DNA from: Lachnospiraceae bacterium
GTDB taxonomy: Bacteria > Bacillota > Clostridia > Lachnospirales > Lachnospiraceae
Length of the DNA: 49,386 nt
Direction: 5' to 3'
Assembly (NCBI GenBank): GCA_018384375.1
Contig: JAHAYJ010000083.1
Span: 36,304 to 85,689, forward strand
Positions within the stretch are counted from its first letter, which is position 1. The number at the start of each line of letters is the position of its first letter. Shown one piece after another: positions 46,133-49,386 of the stretch. Below the pieces are notes generated by a model. It was not told where the DNA came from. It saw only the letters and a list, made by a program, of their open reading frames with translations, and did no database searches. Position numbers and translations under genes: made by a program.

Positions 46133-46171
46133 GGGAAAAATGAAAACTATGCAAATTAGACAATTTTTCCC
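46133..46171 (-). repeat. 9-bp inverted repeat upstream of the PucR-type gene
   Basis: GGGAAAAAT (46133-46141) and ATTTTTCCC (46163-46171) are exact reverse complements. On the minus strand the repeat ends two bases before AAAGGAG, so it could be a regulator's operator or an RNA hairpin that affects initiation. Confidence 0.55.
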
Positions 46172-46366
46172 ACTACTAAATGTAAACCCCTACAAACTAC
46201 AATTCCTATTTTAATATAAATGTACAAAAAAATCTACCTGTTTTTGTGAGGTTTTTGTATATTTTTCATGCTTTTTGGCATATTTTACTACTTTTCTCCT
46301 CTATGCAACCTTCACAAAAGAAAAACCGTAAGCAAAGTTAGCATTATTCCCTTTCCCGCCAATTCA

Positions 46367-46375
46367 TGATATAAT
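46367..46375 (+). promoter_or_regulatory. Extended -10 promoter for yjfB
   Basis: TGATATAAT (TG at 46367-46368, TATAAT at 46370-46375). There is no good -35 (TTCCCT at 17 bases). It lies about 80 bases before the yjfB ATG. Confidence 0.5.
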
Positions 46376-46454
46376 AATGCAAAGAAAACCAAATAGTTAC
46401 AGAGGGATATTGGGTTTTCATGTGTATATCACCAATACGGAAAGGAGTGATCAA

Positions 46455-46643
46455 ATGAATATTCCGGAACTATCAACTTCTCTTGCACAGGTTAACCTTA
46501 CCAATCAAGTTGGAATTGCTGTTCTAGATCAGGCAATGGAAAACTCTGAAACTGCTGGTGCAAGCCTGATTAAAATGATGGATCGCTCTATGGAACTATC
46601 CGTGAATCCACACATCGGAAGTAATTTTGATATGCTTGTTTAG
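46455..46643 (+). CDS. YjfB-family putative motility protein
   Basis: A 62-residue peptide MNIPELSTSLAQVNLTNQVG... with GIAVLDQAMENSETAG, matching the small YjfB family (about 60 residues) found in flagellated Firmicutes; the exact function is unknown. The ATG at 46455 has AAAGGAG 6 bases upstream, while a longer reading from 46377 would add 26 residues without family support. In B. subtilis relatives are sigma-D dependent; no clear sigma-D promoter is seen here. It is convergent with the CPBP gene, only 10 bases apart, with no intrinsic terminator between. Confidence 0.82.
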   Translation: MNIPELSTSLAQVNLTNQVGIAVLDQAMENSETAGASLIKMMDRSMELSVNPHIGSNFDMLV

Positions 46644-46653
46644 AAAGTATTTT

Positions 46654-47598
46654 CTAGATTGCCATCAACCAGACAATCAGTTTGTTGATCCATTCAAATA
46701 GGATTCCACTCATTGCAAGTATGCTAAGGATAAGTGCAATCACCAATGATAGGGTGAGCGTCTTATCCTTTTTTTTATGCGTCCAAAGCATGGATAGCGC
46801 CCCGTTGTTTCCTTCATTGTTCGAAATCCAGACCAACACTGCCCACGCAGCAGGAAGTGTTATCGCTGTCAGCATCAAATATACTCCTATGGCACACAGC
46901 AAGTAATCTGTACTGACTGCCTGAGCCTGATTGCTAAATACTGTCGGATCCGTTTTAACCATTATATACATCATTACAGACTGGCTTCCATTGAGCAGAG
47001 CATGATAAAGGATCGATGTCCATAGACTTCCCGATGCTTCCACCAGCATGACAAGCAATAGTCCTATCGCAAAAGCATACATGGCCTGATTCAGATTCAT
47101 ATGCATAAGTGCAAAAATGAATGCAGAAAGCAGCATTGCCCCAAAACTGCTTCCGGCCTTCCGATAGGAGTGATAATATGCGCCTCTGCATGCGATCTCT
47201 TCAAATAACGGCGCAATTATTACCATAGAAAAAGACAACTGCCAGAAAGACATTTGTCCAATCTGATAACTGTCCATCATAGATACCACAGCATTTTCAA
47301 CCCATAACTGAGAGATCAGATTAAATAGCGTAACTGTCGGCATACTTAAAAAAGTAAAAAGTGCTGTCATTCCTATGGTACTCATTTTTATTTTGCGAAA
47401 GCCTAAAAAATCTGAAAGCTTTTCTTTAGATGTCAACGCAAATAGCAGGATTGGCATTGTGACCACCAATTCACAGGTCAGATTCCCCAATAACAGGTTT
47501 TCCCCCAATTCCGGGAAAAACAAAGCAATCACATAAGCACAACCCACATAGCATATCACTGTTATCAGGAACGCATGGTTTGCTTTTTTGGCACTCAT
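46654..47598 (-). CDS. CPBP family intramembrane glutamic endopeptidase
   Basis: A 314-residue membrane protein of the CAAX protease/bacteriocin-processing (ABI) family. It has about eight helices. Motif 1 is EEIACRG (PLFEEIACRGAYYHSYR, paired glutamates and arginine), motif 2 is the histidine of FALMHMNLNQ, and motif 3 is HALLNGS. All likely catalytic residues remain. Substrates of such solo members are rarely known; roles in bacteriocin self-immunity, prenyl-protein trimming or membrane protein quality control are suggested in other species. It is the last gene of the thioesterase-cvfB-CPBP run, 16 bases after cvfB. AAAAGGA before the ATG. Confidence 0.88.
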   Translation of the reverse strand: MSAKKANHAFLITVICYVGCAYVIALFFPELGENLLLGNLTCELVVTMPILLFALTSKEKLSDFLGFRKIKMSTIGMTALFTFLSMPTVTLFNLISQLWVENAVVSMMDSYQIGQMSFWQLSFSMVIIAPLFEEIACRGAYYHSYRKAGSSFGAMLLSAFIFALMHMNLNQAMYAFAIGLLLVMLVEASGSLWTSILYHALLNGSQSVMMYIMVKTDPTVFSNQAQAVSTDYLLCAIGVYLMLTAITLPAAWAVLVWISNNEGNNGALSMLWTHKKKDKTLTLSLVIALILSILAMSGILFEWINKLIVWLMAI

Positions 47599-47614
47599 AT
47601 CTTTCTATCCTTTT

Positions 47615-48448
47615 CTATATCTTTCTGATTCCGTCTGTCTCAATCATGATCAAACGCTGCTTGTACAGATTCCCTACCGCTCTCTTAAACTCGTTTTTAC
47701 TCATACCTGTTTCGCATCTGATAAGCTCCGGATCCGCCTTGTCATTAAAGGAAAGTTTCCCACCCTTTCTTTCAATTAGTTTCATGATTTCATCGGCATC
47801 CTTATTCATCTGAATATAGGCTTTATCACGAATACTCAGTGTAAGCTTTCCGTCCTCCAGAACATCAGCCACCCGCATTTTAAGCCTGTCTGATACCCTG
47901 ATTCCCTGCGCCGGTTCCCTTGCCGGGATCAATCCACTGTAGCAGTCATCTACCGCCACAAAAACACCAAACTTCTCATTGATTTCATAGACGACACCTT
48001 CTACCATATCATTCTTTTGATATGGACTGTCTGTTCTGAGATAACGGTATACCTTCATTGTCGTACAAAGACGATTGCTTTTATCAATGTATAATGCCAC
48101 AAGGCATTTATCGCCCGGCTTTAACTGCGTTGTCTGCTCCTTAAACGGCAGAAGCAGATCTTTTTCTAAATTCCAGTCAAGAAAAGCTCCATATTTTCCC
48201 ACATCCGTCACCCTAAGCAGGGCTGTCTGTCCTACAGAAATCAAAGGCTCTCTGGTAGTCGAAATGAGACGATCCTTAGAGTCCCTGTAAATAAATACGG
48301 AAATCACATCTCCGATCTGTGTACCTTCCGGCACTTCTTTTCCGGGTAAAAGTACTCTTTCCTCTGCGTTGTCCGTATCCGCAAGATAAACGCCAAACTC
48401 TACTCTTTTGACTATTTTAAGCTCCTGTCTTTTTCCTAACTGAATCAC
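47615..48448 (-). CDS. CvfB-like S1-domain RNA-binding protein
   Basis: A 277-residue protein of the CvfB (conserved virulence factor B)/YitL family. It consists of three S1-type OB modules (for example VEFGVYLADTD, VGKYGAFLDWNLEKDLLLPF and EINEKFGVFVAVDDCYSGLIPARE) and a C-terminal winged helix (YIQMNKDADEIMKLIERKGG... with MSKNEFKRAVGNLYKQRLI). In Staphylococcus CvfB binds RNA and affects virulence gene expression; here it is probably a general post-transcriptional factor. The start codon is GTG at 48446-48448 with AAAGG 7 bases upstream, one base after the stop of the thioesterase gene, so the pair is coupled. Confidence 0.9.
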   Translation of the reverse strand: MIQLGKRQELKIVKRVEFGVYLADTDNAEERVLLPGKEVPEGTQIGDVISVFIYRDSKDRLISTTREPLISVGQTALLRVTDVGKYGAFLDWNLEKDLLLPFKEQTTQLKPGDKCLVALYIDKSNRLCTTMKVYRYLRTDSPYQKNDMVEGVVYEINEKFGVFVAVDDCYSGLIPAREPAQGIRVSDRLKMRVADVLEDGKLTLSIRDKAYIQMNKDADEIMKLIERKGGKLSFNDKADPELIRCETGMSKNEFKRAVGNLYKQRLIMIETDGIRKI

Positions 48449-48449
48449 T

Positions 48450-49172
48450 TTATGACCTTTCCCTTTCTTCTTCCAATTCTACTACGCAGCAAATGGCAGC
48501 TGTGGTATCTTTAAGCACGATCACATGCTTTCCCTCTTCTGTCAACGCAGTATAAGGTGTCAATACATCCCCCAGGTGCACCTGTTTTTTATATTCAGCC
48601 CGGAGCTGTCTAACCTGGAAACTGCTTCCCACACACTCCATTGCAATTTTTATAAATTGACCGTTATTCACATGATGATTGGTATCCAGGTGATGTTTCT
48701 TGATTAGAACAGTATCTCCCATAATAGTTTCTTCCGGAACAGAAATTCTTCTTGAAGCATACTCCATCTCAATCCTCGGCTCTATCGGATATTTTTTCAT
48801 CATATCTTCCTGAGGCCTTACCGGTCTGTTTGACTGTGTATCCAAGAGACTCCAGATAGAATTGGCACGGGCGAGATAATTTCCGGACTCATCCTTCATC
48901 CAGAAATTTCTGAATCCCATAAATCCCTTGAAATCATATGGAGAAGTGCCTATGATAACATTCTCGCCAAGCAAAGGATATCTCTCCACCACAATCTGCC
49001 ACGAAGACAATACCCAGACCAGATGTCTTTCCTTCAAATAGGAAATCCCAACTCCAAGGTCCTCTGACTGAAAAGTAGAACAATCCTGAAAATAATCTAA
49101 AAGTGTCTCCAGACGCAAATTTCCGCCTTCATCAATCTCGCTATATCTGATTCTTGCTTGATAACTGTACAT
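48450..49172 (-). CDS. Acyl-ACP thioesterase (double hotdog)
   Basis: A 240-residue acyl-acyl carrier protein thioesterase of the plant FatA/FatB-like bacterial group. The first hotdog has RIRYSEIDEGGNLRLETLLDYFQDC and WVLSSWQIVVERYPLLGENVIIGT; the second has the catalytic asparagine-histidine segment DTNHHVNNGQFIKIAMECV and a C-terminal DTTAAICCVVELEEE. It hydrolyses acyl-ACP, releasing free fatty acid, presumably to adjust membrane lipid supply. GGTGG upstream of the ATG. It is the first gene of a three-gene minus run with cvfB and the CPBP protease. Confidence 0.92.
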   Translation of the reverse strand: MYSYQARIRYSEIDEGGNLRLETLLDYFQDCSTFQSEDLGVGISYLKERHLVWVLSSWQIVVERYPLLGENVIIGTSPYDFKGFMGFRNFWMKDESGNYLARANSIWSLLDTQSNRPVRPQEDMMKKYPIEPRIEMEYASRRISVPEETIMGDTVLIKKHHLDTNHHVNNGQFIKIAMECVGSSFQVRQLRAEYKKQVHLGDVLTPYTALTEEGKHVIVLKDTTAAICCVVELEEERERS

Positions 49173-49204
49173 TTAGCTGTTCCACCCTTTCCTATTAAGT
49201 CATT

Positions 49205-49213
49205 ATTGTAACA
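49205..49213 (-). promoter_or_regulatory. Extended -10 promoter for the thioesterase run
   Basis: On the minus strand TGT precedes TACAAT (49205-49210); no good -35 lies at 17 bases. It is about 33 bases from the ATG, so the transcript leader is short. Confidence 0.5.
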
Positions 49214-49230
49214 TAACTGTGTCACAAATG

Positions 49231-49260
49231 AAAAGACCTTAGTGATTACCACTAAGGTCT
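49231..49260 (-). terminator. Hairpin, probable terminator of an off-window gene
   Basis: AGACCTTAGTG (49234-49244) pairs exactly with CACTAAGGTCT (49250-49260) across a 5-base loop. On the minus strand TTTTC follows, a short U-tract; no U-tract on plus. Confidence 0.65.
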
Positions 49261-49277
49261 CAGACTGTAGACAAAGC

Positions 49278-49309
49278 GGCTCTTGGATTTACATCCCAGA
49301 GCCATTTTT
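49278..49309 (+). terminator. Second hairpin at the right edge, U-tract on plus
   Basis: GGCTCT-t-GGAT, loop TTAC, ATCC-c-AGAGCC (49278-49303, one mismatch), followed on plus by ATTTTTCTTTT. No plus-strand gene in the window precedes it, so the call as a terminator is uncertain; it may be part of a repeat or small RNA. Confidence 0.45.
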
Positions 49310-49386
49310 CTTTTATCAAACGAATTGTGTTCAAAATAGAAATTTTCCGGGTTTTTCTTCCCTCCGGCAATCCCCATTTTGCCTTT

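Larger units (their letters stand above)
46117..46454. other. Divergent intergenic region (338 bp) between PucR-type gene and yjfB
   Basis: AT-rich gap without a coding region. It holds the 9-bp inverted repeat GGGAAAAAT/ATTTTTCCC (46133-46141 and 46163-46171, 21-base spacer) just upstream of the PucR-type gene's ribosome site, and an extended -10 for yjfB at its right end. No convincing minus-strand promoter could be assigned, nor a conserved RNA. Confidence 0.6.

Noticed and set aside
46321-46400. Sigma-D (TAAA/GCCGATAA) promoter for yjfB
   Set aside because: GCCAATTC and GTTA-like fragments are too far from consensus; an extended -10 for sigma-A fits better.
49261-49386. Transposase or other gene end on the minus strand at the right edge
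   Set aside because: Two minus frames are open for about 40 codons only; the translated text is not recognisable, so no CDS is called.
1-49386. CRISPR arrays, tRNA/rRNA genes, insertion sequences or prophage genes
   Set aside because: No spaced repeat array, cloverleaf, IS inverted repeats with transposase, or phage protein was recognised in any part of the window.

Overview
The window looks like core chromosome of a motile, low-to-moderate GC Gram-positive of the class Clostridia, most likely Lachnospiraceae or a close relative. This rests on gene content and synteny: hprK-glcK-murB-rapZ order, cdaA-cdaR(ybbR)-glmM, an MreB/Mbl gene followed by two FlgG-family rod genes, a YjfB-family motility peptide, CvfB, DUF1846, a DUF3048 lipoprotein, and strong AGGAGG-type ribosome binding sites with frequent TTG/GTG starts. 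No transposase, integrase, phage gene, CRISPR array, tRNA or rRNA was recognised. Most genes lie on the minus strand; only pyrG, an AraC-type regulator, a DUF3048 lipoprotein and a 62-residue YjfB peptide lie on the plus strand.

Layout. 1-8.9 kb (minus): DUF1846 protein, ftsH, uvrC, hprK, a ROK glucokinase, murB and the N-terminal part of rapZ. 9.1-10.7 kb (plus): pyrG behind a near-consensus promoter, with an intrinsic terminator inside its leader. 10.8-15.5 kb: GDP-L-fucose genes (gmd, a multi-pass membrane protein, fcl) diverging from an AraC regulator. 15.5-18.2 kb: a PAP2-like membrane protein and rfbD, diverging from a DUF3048 lipoprotein. 18.3-22 kb: a heterodimeric ABC exporter. 22.1-32.4 kb (minus): an unbroken run recD2, comFC, a flagellar zinc-ribbon gene, two unknown membrane proteins, cdaA, ybbR, glmM, HPr, leuA, ending in a strong terminator. 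32.5-35.5 kb: mreB/mbl, flgF, flgG and a FlgJ-like rod gene. 35.7-40.7 kb: uvrBA with a LexA-like SOS operator. 40.8-46.1 kb: PucR-type regulator, ftsE, ftsX, an EnvC/CwlO-like hydrolase and a CtpA-like protease. 46.4-49.4 kb: yjfB on plus; acyl-ACP thioesterase, cvfB and a CPBP protease on minus; then a non-coding edge with two strong hairpins.

How the genes fit together. Carbon-catabolite signalling is represented by HprK and its substrate HPr (both regulatory residues intact) about 20 kb apart. Cell-envelope growth is represented by murB, glmM, c-di-AMP synthesis, MreB, FtsEX with its hydrolase, and rapZ. Nucleotide excision repair is complete (uvrA, uvrB, uvrC). Surface glycan supply is represented by gmd/fcl and rfbD.

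No clearly new multi-gene system is evident. The points most worth a second look are the pyrG leader attenuator without the expected G-run start, the uvrB promoter with its LexA box nested in a hairpin terminator, the two uncharacterised membrane proteins directly upstream of cdaA, the inverted repeat before the PucR-type gene, and the paired hairpins at the right edge.
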